The notes below the pieces were generated by a model. That model had not been told where the DNA came from. It saw nothing but the letters and a program-made list of their open reading frames with translations, and ran no database searches. A DNA stretch of 64,000 nucleotides, from NCBI GenBank assembly GCA_902806565.1, contig CADCXA010000006.1, positions 1,922,001 through 1,986,000 of the forward strand, in the 5' to 3' direction. A program made the position numbers and the translations under genes. Positions 55,201-64,000 of the stretch are shown one piece after another; position 1 is the first letter of the stretch; each line of letters starts with the position of its first letter. The DNA comes from Hypoxylon rubiginosum (Eukaryota; Ascomycota; Sordariomycetes; Xylariales; Hypoxylaceae).

Positions 55201-57162
55201 TCTCGATGAAAGATGTAGTCAGACCGAAGCAGAATGTCACAAGGAACATGCCGTGTCGTGCTCGGTTCGTGCTCGGTTCGGAGCTAAGCCCTATCAAGTT
55301 GAGCCTCTAGGGCGCCACTCGTTAGCGCCAAGTCAGCTGGGCATTGATCTGCTTGATCTGAAGTACTCTGATTCTGTGAAGGATTCGAAGCTGGGCCCCC
55401 GAGCCCTCCGAAAGCCAACCATAATATCTGTCGGTAGAGCCCAATCATCTTTACTGCCAAAAAGGCTGTATCCAATACCGTGTCCGGATGCCACGTGTTG
55501 AACGATAGGGTGGACCATTAGACATGTATGCTGGTATGGTAGCCTTGCTATGTGGGAAAGGTTTGGTGCGGATTGAAGAGTATAGGTAGCTGGCAAAATA
55601 TTTACCTGATGTAAGATTAATGTGGCTCTTCTATCTAGATGTAAAAAGCAAAAAAATTCGTGGGAGTGGCGCCTGGGGAATTGGTACTACGTTATAGTAG
55701 TAGTTGCAACACATGGAGATGCAGCATCAAAAGTTACCGGGACATAAATAAGCTTATTATAGTGTCCCCGCAGAGCCTCAACCTTATTCATCTCTATAAA
55801 AAGATTTTCTTTTGCAATTCATCTGTCCAAAACTTGATTTCTGCACATTGTGTTAGTTCAGAAAGCCACTCACGTAGGTGGACGTCTCACACGGGCCGCG
55901 TCAGTCCGTGCTGAAGTAGTGAAGGGACGGCCTACTTCGGTTTAGCGGACCAGTCAGGACGCAACAGGAAAGCGGTAAAAAGCAGCTCTGCGGCACAGTA
56001 ATAGAGGTCGGGTCATATGCACCGGCGGCATGGCGTTGGAAATGCATCCTCCCACACAACCCAATCAGATTAACTACCTCCTAACAATCGGACACAATCA
56101 GACTTGTGCTGTGACATTCAGTCATAGACAACTACATATAAATCTTGAATAGTTCCTGTACTACTCTAAGTGATGGTAAGATTGGTGGTCACTGCGTGAG
56201 TCTGACTGGGTGTGTGGGAGGATACGTTTCCAATAACACTGTTCTGACCTGTCTACCAGTCAGCTAGAAGTCAGCTAGATCGTTGCATCAAAGAAAAAAC
56301 CATGCGTACTCTGCGTTACAGTCGGGATGCAATTAACTAAGAAATACCAATAATTAAATTCGACGCTTACCCGAAACCTTGGGTCTGTATACTCCGGATT
56401 TCCCGTCATTGGGTCCCTCACTTCACAAGACGATTTTCCGATATCGCCGCTTCTGCTGAAGCCTTGACAGGCATTACATCTTATTACTATAGGGGGTAAG
56501 CAACTAATTCTTTTAGGCACGGCCGTCTCAACATGGCTTAGTCGCCCTGTCGTCCAATATCCTATCGAGATATCGCGTCTCTTTCAGTATTTAGAGGTTA
56601 TCATATTTCTCGTCTTCAAGTATTTTTTCCAAATACTACCTATGGGGCTCTGCTTTTTCAAAAGATCTCGAAAGATAGATGTGTACCTTCATTTCTATAG
56701 TACTGCCTAAGAGAAGACATATATGTATAACACTTAGAATATCTCGCGTAAGTGAACCCACTCTGTGCTCCCTCCTACGTATTTTTTTTCTTTCAGATCC
56801 AACGATACCCTGCATCCCCTATGATATCACTGGGAGAAGATTCGAACGTAGTAGGCACTATTCCATTCCTCTTCCATCTATCCGCTCCCTTAATACCGCA
56901 AGATTAAAGATGTGCCACCCGGTGAAGGCTTATGGGAGAAACATTTAAGGCTAGGCCTAGGGCCCCCTGCAATAGATTTACCAGGGTGTATACCTTTTAG
57001 TTGACGAAAGTTTTAGTGGAGCTTATAAATCTATACGTCCCAAGCCCGAATAACCTCCGCTACGACTAGTTATATGTACAGGCGTGAAGGCTCCTCGCCA
57101 TCGATATAAACAATTTTTACGGATTTTAACACTTCACTCGAATCTTTATTATACCACAAGAA
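52201..57162. other. Five-kilobase gene-poor, AT-rich region
   Basis: No supportable gene. Open frames (for example 53577-53828 plus and 54334-54588 minus, the latter with a Cys-rich stretch) have no family and no plausible exon partners. It contains a MITE-like inverted repeat (56036-56233), a tandem TCAGCTAGA pair near 56259-56279 and a short imperfect hairpin near 55904-55950. It looks like decayed or repeat-derived DNA. Confidence 0.5.
56036..56233. mobile_element. MITE-like element with about 34-bp terminal inverted repeats
   Basis: Left arm 56036-56069 and right arm 56201-56233 are inverted copies sharing the core ATCCTCCCACACA, with one 1-base gap and about four mismatches, all of them transitions. 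The 131-bp centre has no coding capacity. No target-site duplication was found, so the arms may be degraded or the element may be a simple hairpin. Confidence 0.5.
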
Positions 57163-58663
57163 ATGAATCCTACCGAGAGAAGAATACCAAAGCGATGGAC
57201 GGAAGAAGAAGACAAGATATTACATGACGAAACGCAGAAACAAGGTTAGTATTCCTTCAGCGCAACCTGCCTGCATAAGACGAGCCGGGCCGCTTACTCT
57301 ACTGGCTTGGCACGATTCCAGCCGCAACAGGTAATATCAAGGACTGGCACCGAATCGCGGCAAAGCTCCCCGGCCGAACGAATAAAGACTGTCGCAAACG
57401 TTGGGTGAATAAGGTCTGCGGCAGCTTGAAAAAGGGAGCATGGAATGACGACGAAGATGAGCGCTTGGTGAACGCGGTAGAGAAGCACGGCCAGAAGTAA
57501 ACACTTGACCCGTCTCCCCGCAGTTTGAACTTCTCCTAACGATATTCGAAGATGGACACTAGTAGCCAACGACGTCGGCTTTCGCAGCCCTGATCGTACG
57601 TTTTCTTACCTTATTTATCTTATTTCATACACCTCAACTCAGTCTCATGATAGAGGATACGTCATGGTCGGCTCTGACTCTTTTATCATTTAGAATGTGC
57701 CAAGCGCTGGCAGTCCAACCTTGATCCCACCTTGGAACATGGTGGATGGACTACAGAAGAGGTAAGCTTTTTTTTACATCTACTCCACTCTCAATATATT
57801 TAGGGTAAATAACTAACTGCCAAATAGGATGAGCTGCTCTTGTCAATGGTTCGAAAGAACGGGCGGGATTGGAAGATGATTCACGAACAAAGCTTCTCCA
57901 GGCGATCATTAAACGAGTTGAAGAATAGGTTAATATTACCGTGCTGCCTACGTGATATATACTTACGTCGCAATACAGATACACAGGTCTTTCTAAAAGA
58001 TCGAAGCCATCGTACAGCAGAGCCAAGAGTCCTAGTTCGTGCTCGGGTTCTTCATCATTCAACTCGGAACTGCAAGCCAATATGGCAAACAACCGTCACG
58101 CCGCTGGGGGTAAAGCAACGAGCAAAGAAAATAACGAAGCCCGGGAAAATGCAGCGACTAGCTTCATAAGCCCACTAAGCATGACGGAGGACTGGGTGAA
58201 TATGCTAGAAAATCCCAACATGTGGGTGGATGACTTCCAAGGCCAATCCACAGACGCCTTACCGGGTCTGATGGACCTCGACAATTTAGACGCACAACAA
58301 GGCCAGGATAAAGGCTCTACTCTCATCTCGCCCGAAAACGCCATGTCCGTCGATGCTTCCGGGTGGACGGGGCTCCTGTACGACGCGGGCCTTAGCCTAC
58401 CTGGGACTGGCGACGGGATGTCTATCGACCCGCAGGCGATACTGCAGAATAATCACTTACTGCCAGACGACTTTTTCGAAATAACTAACGGCAGCGGAAA
58501 CGGCTTGGAGACGTTGGAAGTCCACACACATCAAGAACACGATCACGTGGGGCGGGTTTCGTTGGTAATCGACAAGTGCAATAGAGACACGCTTCACCAT
58601 CTGCTCAAACTACGAGGGCGCTTAAATGGGAAGACGAGGATAGAAATTCATAATGAGGAATAA
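57163..58663 (+). CDS. Three-repeat MYB DNA-binding protein
   Basis: Six exons: 57163-57244, 57331-57496, 57552-57595, 57694-57761, 57828-57928, 57979-58663; 381 residues. Three MYB repeats in the first 155 residues: R1 from KRWTEEEDKIL to CRKRWVNK (10-55), R2 from KKGAWNDDEDERL to CAKRWQSNL (61-107), R3 from GGWTTEEDELLL to LKNRY (114-155). Each has the spaced aromatic residues and a recognition-helix ending. A basic, Ser-rich segment follows (SKRSKPSYSR), a likely nuclear signal. The remaining 200 residues are acidic and low in motifs, possibly an activation region. The target genes are unknown. The gene is 5 kb from the nearest pathway gene and has no cluster motif in its promoter, so a pathway role is not supported. 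Confidence 0.87.
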
Positions 58664-59795
58664 GGATGTGCCTTACCGAAGGTACGTCACGGGCAAATCT
58701 GTACAACTAGCTTCTGTAACGGTATTGGGGATTGTCACGACCAAATTTGCTTATATAGGTTGCATCAGCGAGCATTTTGAATTAGTAAAGGCAAAAAGGA
58801 CACAGAAAATAATACTTTTTGGCATGTTTTTCTATACACAACTCTATAGACAAAGTGATCGTCTAGTCTTGGCATTTACTTAGTAGAGGCGTTATTACCC
58901 CCGTGGAGCTCAGCAATAATGACTTGTCGCAAACTTCTAAGCCAATTATGCTGTTAAATAAGTAGGACATCCTATAGCCGAATTGCGGATATAAGAGTAT
59001 AGAAGTTGCCGCGAGAGAAAAAAAAGCAAAAATGTTACATGTAAGACCACCAATAGCCGCGCAGCAAAATAAGGGGTACCCCTTTTGTGTGACATTGTGT
59101 GACACTTAGCTAAGCTCGAGAATTGCTACTACATCGGTCTCCTACCCAGGTACTTCGGTATACGAGGACGTTTTATTCTTGGAAAATAGATCGATACCAG
59201 GTATACTACGCCGCCATCTCGGTTCTAGACTTCTCGAAGGATGAGGCGACTTCCACGCCCACACCTTATATCAACCTGCCCTGACCCCCTAAGCCACAAA
59301 TACCTAGGTACCTACTTGCTAGAATAACAGACTGCAACATTCTAGAATCTGGCACCTCGATTACCTTATCACCTTCCGCCTTCGTTCCTCTTTTCTTGCG
59401 TGATTAGGCATAACTCGGCTCGTCGAATAGAGGACCCCGTCGAAAATCCTACGAGTCACCTTAAACTAAACCAATTACGAAAGATTTTAACACAAGCATT
59501 CGGACCAAATTTCATGACGCGCGCCAACACTGCATTAATGATGGTCTATGATCGCTCAGGAGATTTGCAGTGACAGAGGCATTACCGTTTAGTAGACACC
59601 GAATAAAGAACATTTCCGCCCCTTATAAACCTCCGCAAGGATACCCAGACAAGAACGCTCATATTTTAACATGTTTAACATGAAATGAAGTATAGTGATG
59701 CTCATTTTAGGTGGGCTGAGTAATGTGGGTTTCAAGTTCTTATAGACGACAGCAAGTAAGTGAGCCACCGAAGAAAAAATATGACGATCAGATCA
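58664..59795. other. Intergenic
   Basis: AT-rich 3' flank of the MYB gene. A TACCTAGGTA copy lies at 59301-59310. No gene seen. The oligo-T terminator of the tRNA gene (A-run on the top strand) is at about 59773-59780. Confidence 0.5.
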
Positions 59796-59867
59796 TGACC
59801 CCAACCCGATTTGAACGGATAACCTTTCGATCTGGAGTCGAACGCGCTACCGTTGCGCCATAGGGCC
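59796..59867 (-). tRNA. tRNA-Trp (anticodon CCA), intronless
   Basis: On the minus strand the 72 bases fold as a tRNA. The acceptor stem has two G-U pairs, the D-arm is GCGC-AACGGTA-GCGC, and the anticodon arm is a perfect 5-bp stem around CTCCAGA. The T-arm loop is TTCAAAT on a stem with one G-U pair, and the discriminator is A. An oligo-T run follows. The acceptor and T stems differ from the usual fungal tRNA-Trp, so it may be a diverged copy. Confidence 0.85.
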
Positions 59868-60076
59868 GACAAGGATTTGAATGCCATGGCGGCTATTATA
59901 TATTCCAAAACTCGGTAGGAAGATATGGGGTTCTGTGGATCGCGGGCGGATCCTGAATGGTTTTCGTAAAGGGGGTCGGAAATAGACCGGGCTCCGGCCA
60001 TCCCGAGTTTCAACGCTGGGGGTGCCGCTTTCACATATAAAAATAACAACCCCTTCTCGCAAGTTCGCTTGATGCG
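59868..60076. other. Short spacer
   Basis: Between the tRNA gene and the TRP-like pseudogene. Nothing identified. Confidence 0.5.
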
Positions 60077-60868
60077 ATGTTTCGCAGCATACTACTATAC
60101 TCTAGCTTGGCGCAACTGCTCCTGGCCACATGCGCATCAGCGGCCTATGCGCAATGGCAGCCCTGCGACGGCTACACGCCCAGCCCGCTTCGTCCCGGAA
60201 ACGCTACCCGTCAACAATACGCATGACCGGTTTTCCCTACATGTCGGCCGCAGGATACAAGACGGCGAGTGCGGTCGGGTGGGCGGCGGAGATAGCGAGT
60301 GCAAGACTGGACCTCGAATCGCTAGGCCGGTCCAGTTCCCGCCGCCCGGAAGTCGTGGCGACATATCGGACCTTGGCGCTGGGGAGCGACGAGTCCATCT
60401 TGAACCTCAGGCCAGCAGTCGAGACGGGCACCTTCTACACCCTCTAAACCACTTTCCACGTTACCGTCCGTTTGCTCGGCCCCGACGCGGAGGAGAGAGG
60501 CTGTCTGCAGGCCAACATTACCCCTAAGCTGAGCCCCGCCGTCTCGGCGACGCTGCGGTACGCACCGCTAGGCATCCTTCTCTTCGTCCTGGTCGTCGGT
60601 ATCACCCGGTTCATCCTCAACAGTTCCACGTCGCCGGACATGGGTGTAGATGTAGACGTAGACACAGACGGAGAAGCCCCCCCCGCAGGCCACACTCCCG
60701 GGCGTCGCCGACTGCCTGCAGTACCTGTATTTCGTGTTCCTGACGGGCGGCCTGAGCCTGTTCTACCCGGGCTTCTACCGGCCGGCCGTCAGCCGGCTGG
60801 GCTGGGTGTCGCTGTTCGCGGACGGGCTGCTGGCCACCCACGGGCAGACGTACGTGGGCGTCGGCTAA
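60077..60868 (+). pseudogene. Broken TRP-like (ML-TRP) membrane protein gene
   Basis: Remnant of a fungal TRP-like integral membrane protein. The pieces are in order but in three frames. First comes a clean signal peptide from the ATG at 60077 (MFRSILLYSSLAQLLLATC, then QWQPCDGY). Next, in the next frame, is a lumenal segment (RFVPETLPVNNTHDRFSLHV). After a TAA at 60445-60447 in the third frame come HVTVRLLGPD and the membrane-entry segment ITPKLSPAVSATLRYAPLG with a hydrophobic helix. Beyond a run of eight C (60677-60684) the frame changes again to the family signature DCLQYLYFVFLTGGLSLFYP. It stops at TYVGVG with TAA-TAG. The rest of the family's membrane domain is absent. At least two frameshifts and one stop make it non-functional, unless the C-run is a sequencing error and introns were missed. 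Confidence 0.7.
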
Positions 60869-62516
60869 TAGTTACGACTCGAGAGTGAGGAAGAGTCGAA
60901 ACGGGAGTTGCTACCATTACCCGACTGTCCATGTGCAGACCATAAATATTTCGAACTACCTTGATCGGTGGGTGATGGGCTGAGTATGGGGGGCCGGACT
61001 AGTAAGCTAGTTCTCGAGGCCGGTCGCCGACGGAGCTGGCGAAGACTGTGAACCTATTGTGTCTTGTTAACTCCTGCACCAGTCATTTAACTTTACCAGC
61101 TTACATCGGGACCAGGCTTGCTCCAACGAAGAGCAAGTTTTTTTCCCGAGATGCATGGCAGCCGGAACGAAGAATCCCGGAATAAGCATACACAAGTGCA
61201 CGAGCTGGACCAGATACCGACCGCCGCGGCCTTCTCGTACATCGCACTCCCCTTTAGTAGACTGCCGGGAACATGGAAGACCAAATACGACCGTTCCACT
61301 TCCCTCGTCGAATGTATCCTCGAATAGCAACTCCACCAACCCGTCAGAAGTCCCCAGCAGCGCCGCCGAACCGCAGCCCCTCCGTCCGTGCTGGGCCGAC
61401 TATTCGTTCCGCGAGTCCGATCTCTTCTACGGGGCGCCGCAGCCGCCGTCGGCGGAGCAAAACACTTCAACATCGACTTTCGAGCCCGCGGCCTTCGATA
61501 TACGACCCCTATCACCTTTCCGCCTCTGGGCGCGAGTAGTCTCCGGACAGCAGAGCGCAGCGGCGGAACGAGGGTTCTCGGTTGTCCGGCCCTCTCTCTC
61601 GCCCCCCCGGATTTCCGCCCTCGTAAAAACCACTCGTAACATATGTAACAACTGTAATACGGCATGTAGGTGGTCTGATTCTCGTAATACTTCGCCCTCG
61701 TGTACCCTAGATTTACGGAAAAGCGACTAATTATCCGTATTTATTGGGTAATCTTAACTGCCTACCTCCTGAGCACCTGTTTATCCATGTGTACTAATCC
61801 ACTCTTCATTTGAAACCATAAGGATACTTAATATTTACTTGCCCAATACTTAAGAGTCGAGAGCTTCAGCCGTCTCAACAATGCTCACACGAAGCAGTAC
61901 GTCGTATTTTACGGAATCATTAACTATTGATGCTTACCGCCAGATTGTGACGGCCTATAACGGTATAGTAACCTAGTCATTGCCATAAACTCCCCAGCCC
62001 AGCTGTTCCCAGGTCTTTTGAATAACAAAAAAGATCAAATCTTGTCTTCCTCCTGCAAGTCTTCGGGTGTATTTACACTGTAGTCCACGTTGGTATAGGT
62101 GGTTATAGAATGCCACACAGCCACCAATTCCCTAGCGACGCCTCCTGATGCTATTGACCCACTGTACACTCGTCTCGTGGGGTCAGTTTCTTGTTACAAA
62201 GGTTGCGAGTATAGAAAAGAAAGGTCGGTTGAGTAGTAGCACACTCGCGAGTGCCGTTGAGTACTCAGTAGCTGCTCCATTCCAAGTCTAGAGATTCCCG
62301 AAATCGAGTCCTTCTGTAGATGCACATTTAAGAAACTAACTCCGGCCTCATTTGTCGTAATGGTATCCTGGTATGAACAAGCGCTTGGACAAAGCCCAGC
62401 CAGAAGAAACCGTCCCTCCAATATCATAATTTTACTTAGTCGTAACCAGCACCTCGTTGCCACGGGCTAATTTTTTTGTTAGCCTATATTCATCAGTACA
62501 AATAGTAGTATTATGC
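60869..62516. other. Region between the TRP-like pseudogene and the Flc/TRP gene
   Basis: 61.15-61.65 kb is GC-rich with long open frames on both strands (for example 61155-61730 plus) but no recognisable domain. It could be the decayed tail of the pseudogene. 61.7-62.5 kb is AT-rich 3' flank. No gene called. Confidence 0.4.
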
Positions 62517-64000
62517 TCACCTGGCGTTGTTTTGTGCTCTGTAACTAGGGGGGCTTCCGCTAGGATGCGACACGACAGAGCCGTTATATGGGCTCGGCGC
62601 TCTTTGCGGGTTACTCGCGGCAGGGAATAATGGTGTGGATGGATCTATGGGGGAACGAGGCGGGTTGGTGTTGCTGTTACGACCGTACGCGCCGTTCGGG
62701 GCCCCTACGGACATCGACAAGGTTGATGTATCCGTACGGCGTCGTAGCGAAGCAGAAGATATCGATTCGTTGTCGTCATCCAAGTCCAAGCCATGCTTAT
62801 ATCCTGCCTTGTCACCACGAGCAGTTGCGGCAAGAGCATCCAACTCCGTGGTACCAGCAAGCTGGGACTGCGATTTCATGAAAGATGCTCGGTCATCGGC
62901 CATGAACTGGTAGCGGCCATCGGGGTTCTTGCGGTAGAAGACCAAGGTAGTCGAAACAATAACCATTATTAATAGAACGGTGGCGAATATAGCATTAAGG
63001 AAAAACAGAATGAGACCAATAACACCATTGACTAACGGAGGCTGGTTAAACACATCCGAGAAAATCAAAAGGAAAATGGCATTAACAAAGTTAACGGCAC
63101 AGATGGCGATGTTGAACGAGTTTGTGCTCTTGTCCATCCACGGTCGAAGAACACTGGCACCGATCAAAGCACCGGCTTCGATAATGAGGAATCCGACAGC
63201 TTGAGCAGTGCCGCTGCCCTGAGCAAATGCGATGAACATGGCTTTGATCAGTGTATATCCGAGAACGGGAATGATGAAGTAGTATGCCGAGGCTCGGAAC
63301 TGAATATACAAGAAACCCCATTTGTTCAATGCCTGGGGATCCGAGAAGAGGATGTAGGCAGGGTTCCGGTGCATGATGACGGAGCGGCGGGCGATTCGAA
63401 TGACCTTGGAAGCAGCCCAGCATAGAGTGCCAGTCATTCCGACGATGAAGAATACGGCGAGTACAACCTCAGCTGGCGAATCGACTTGCGTAAACTCCCA
63501 AAGGCAGAGGATAGCCATCTGGGGGTATCCAATGAGGGTCAGTCGGAAAAGGATGCCCTTAAGGACTGTGAGCCACCCGTTACGGAACTCGAGGAACGTG
63601 TCGCCCTTCATCCACTTCTGCTTGACCGCCAATTCGCAGAGGCCCTTGAATGCAGCGACGGCACCAATGGTGAAAACAACGAGCAGGCAGAAGAACGTCA
63701 GGCCTGTCATGAACAGGTTTGTGCTTTCAATACCGGCTCTGAAAGCAACGCGCTGAATACCGTAAACGATATAACTTCCCGAACCTGTCATTACGTTGGC
63801 GCGCTTCAAGAGCGGTACGGCAGCTCGCGGAAGGTATGCAGCCGATCGTCGATACAAGTTCACAGCAGCTTCCGAGGCACCAGCGAGGGCACGCTTTTCT
63901 ACCTGCACGGAGACCGTCGTCAATGAGTCGAAAATAGTAGAAGGCGTACCACCGGTCGCTCGCTGATACCAGGTAAAAATGTCCTGCATAAAATCGACAT
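62517..64000 (-). CDS. Flc/TRP-like integral membrane protein, C-terminal part (5' end outside the window)
   Basis: Fungal flavin-carrier/TRP-like family, linked in yeast to FAD transport into the ER and to calcium and wall homeostasis. The frame is open to the right edge (VDFMQDIFTWYQRATGG), so the N-terminal signal peptide, ML-like domain and first helices are missing. Visible are about eight hydrophobic helices between about 90 and 345 of this part and the conserved segments FRNGWLTVLKGILFRL and YFIIPVLGYTLIKAMF. A polar Ser/Pro-rich cytoplasmic tail starts about residue 355, with an acidic LDLDDDNES. The stop TGA at 62517 overlaps a possible donor (CAG-GTGAGC), so a further 3' exon cannot be excluded. 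It lies next to the broken TRP-like gene but belongs to a different subfamily. Confidence 0.88.
   Translation of the reverse strand, partial: VDFMQDIFTWYQRATGGTPSTIFDSLTTVSVQVEKRALAGASEAAVNLYRRSAAYLPRAAVPLLKRANVMTGSGSYIVYGIQRVAFRAGIESTNLFMTGLTFFCLLVVFTIGAVAAFKGLCELAVKQKWMKGDTFLEFRNGWLTVLKGILFRLTLIGYPQMAILCLWEFTQVDSPAEVVLAVFFIVGMTGTLCWAASKVIRIARRSVIMHRNPAYILFSDPQALNKWGFLYIQFRASAYYFIIPVLGYTLIKAMFIAFAQGSGTAQAVGFLIIEAGALIGASVLRPWMDKSTNSFNIAICAVNFVNAIFLLIFSDVFNQPPLVNGVIGLILFFLNAIFATVLLIMVIVSTTLVFYRKNPDGRYQFMADDRASFMKSQSQLAGTTELDALAATARGDKAGYKHGLDLDDDNESISSASLRRRTDTSTLSMSVGAPNGAYGRNSNTNPPRSPIDPSTPLFPAASNPQRAPSPYNGSVVSHPSGSPPSYRAQNNAR

Noticed and set aside
55904..55950. Imperfect inverted repeat (GTCCG..GAAGTAG / CTACTTC..CGGAC)
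   Set aside because: Arms are short and interrupted; no flanking duplication, so not called a transposon end.
61155..61730. 191-codon frame downstream of the TRP-like pseudogene
   Set aside because: GC-rich stretch open on both strands; composition is Ser/Pro/Arg and nothing links it convincingly to the TRP family.
1..64000. CRISPR arrays, bacterial operons, prophage or integrative elements
   Set aside because: The DNA is fungal nuclear, with spliceosomal introns; no such structures were seen.

Overview
The window is nuclear DNA of a filamentous ascomycete (Pezizomycotina, probably Sordariomycetes; Xylariales is a guess). The basis is many short GT..AG introns with CTAAC-type branch points, fungus-specific families (Axl2, Ccz1, RlpA-like secreted protein, Flc/TRP, SAT-type non-reducing polyketide synthase, A-T-R aryl-acid reductase) and long gene-poor spacers. 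All exon models were spliced by eye and checked for frame and family motifs. There is no transcript evidence.

Layout. 1-26 kb is mostly housekeeping: a Dug1-type dipeptidase (cut by the left edge), a mitochondrial PPR-like protein, a Ptc2/3-type PP2C phosphatase, an Axl2-type membrane protein, an Efm6-type lysine methyltransferase, a secreted RlpA-like protein and Ccz1. A decayed, unrecognised coding locus lies at about 20.3-21.4 kb.

26-50 (perhaps 52) kb reads as an aromatic polyketide gene cluster: alpha/beta hydrolase, secreted BBE-type FAD oxidase, SDR, a 2100-residue NR-PKS (SAT-KS-MAT-PT-ACP-ACP-TE), a divergent A-T-R carboxylic acid reductase, a phenol-hydroxylase-type FAD monooxygenase, a divergent O-methyltransferase, then a second SDR. 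The simplest reading is as follows. The PKS releases an orsellinic-type aryl acid through its TE. The A-T-R enzyme reduces it to the aldehyde. The monooxygenase, methyltransferase, SDRs and BBE oxidase then decorate it. The product is not known from sequence. A short motif, ACTCGGG(G)TCCG (two CGG triplets inverted about 2-3 bases), recurs upstream of the hydrolase, BBE, SDR, PKS/reductase pair and monooxygenase/methyltransferase pair. This ties the genes into one likely regulon of a Zn2Cys6-type regulator. No such regulator, and no transporter or P450, is visible in the window.

52-57 kb is gene-poor and AT-rich, with a MITE-like inverted repeat. It is followed by a three-repeat MYB protein (57.2-58.7 kb), a tRNA-Trp (59.8 kb), a broken TRP-like channel gene (60.1-60.9 kb) and the C-terminal part of an intact Flc/TRP-like membrane protein running off the right edge.
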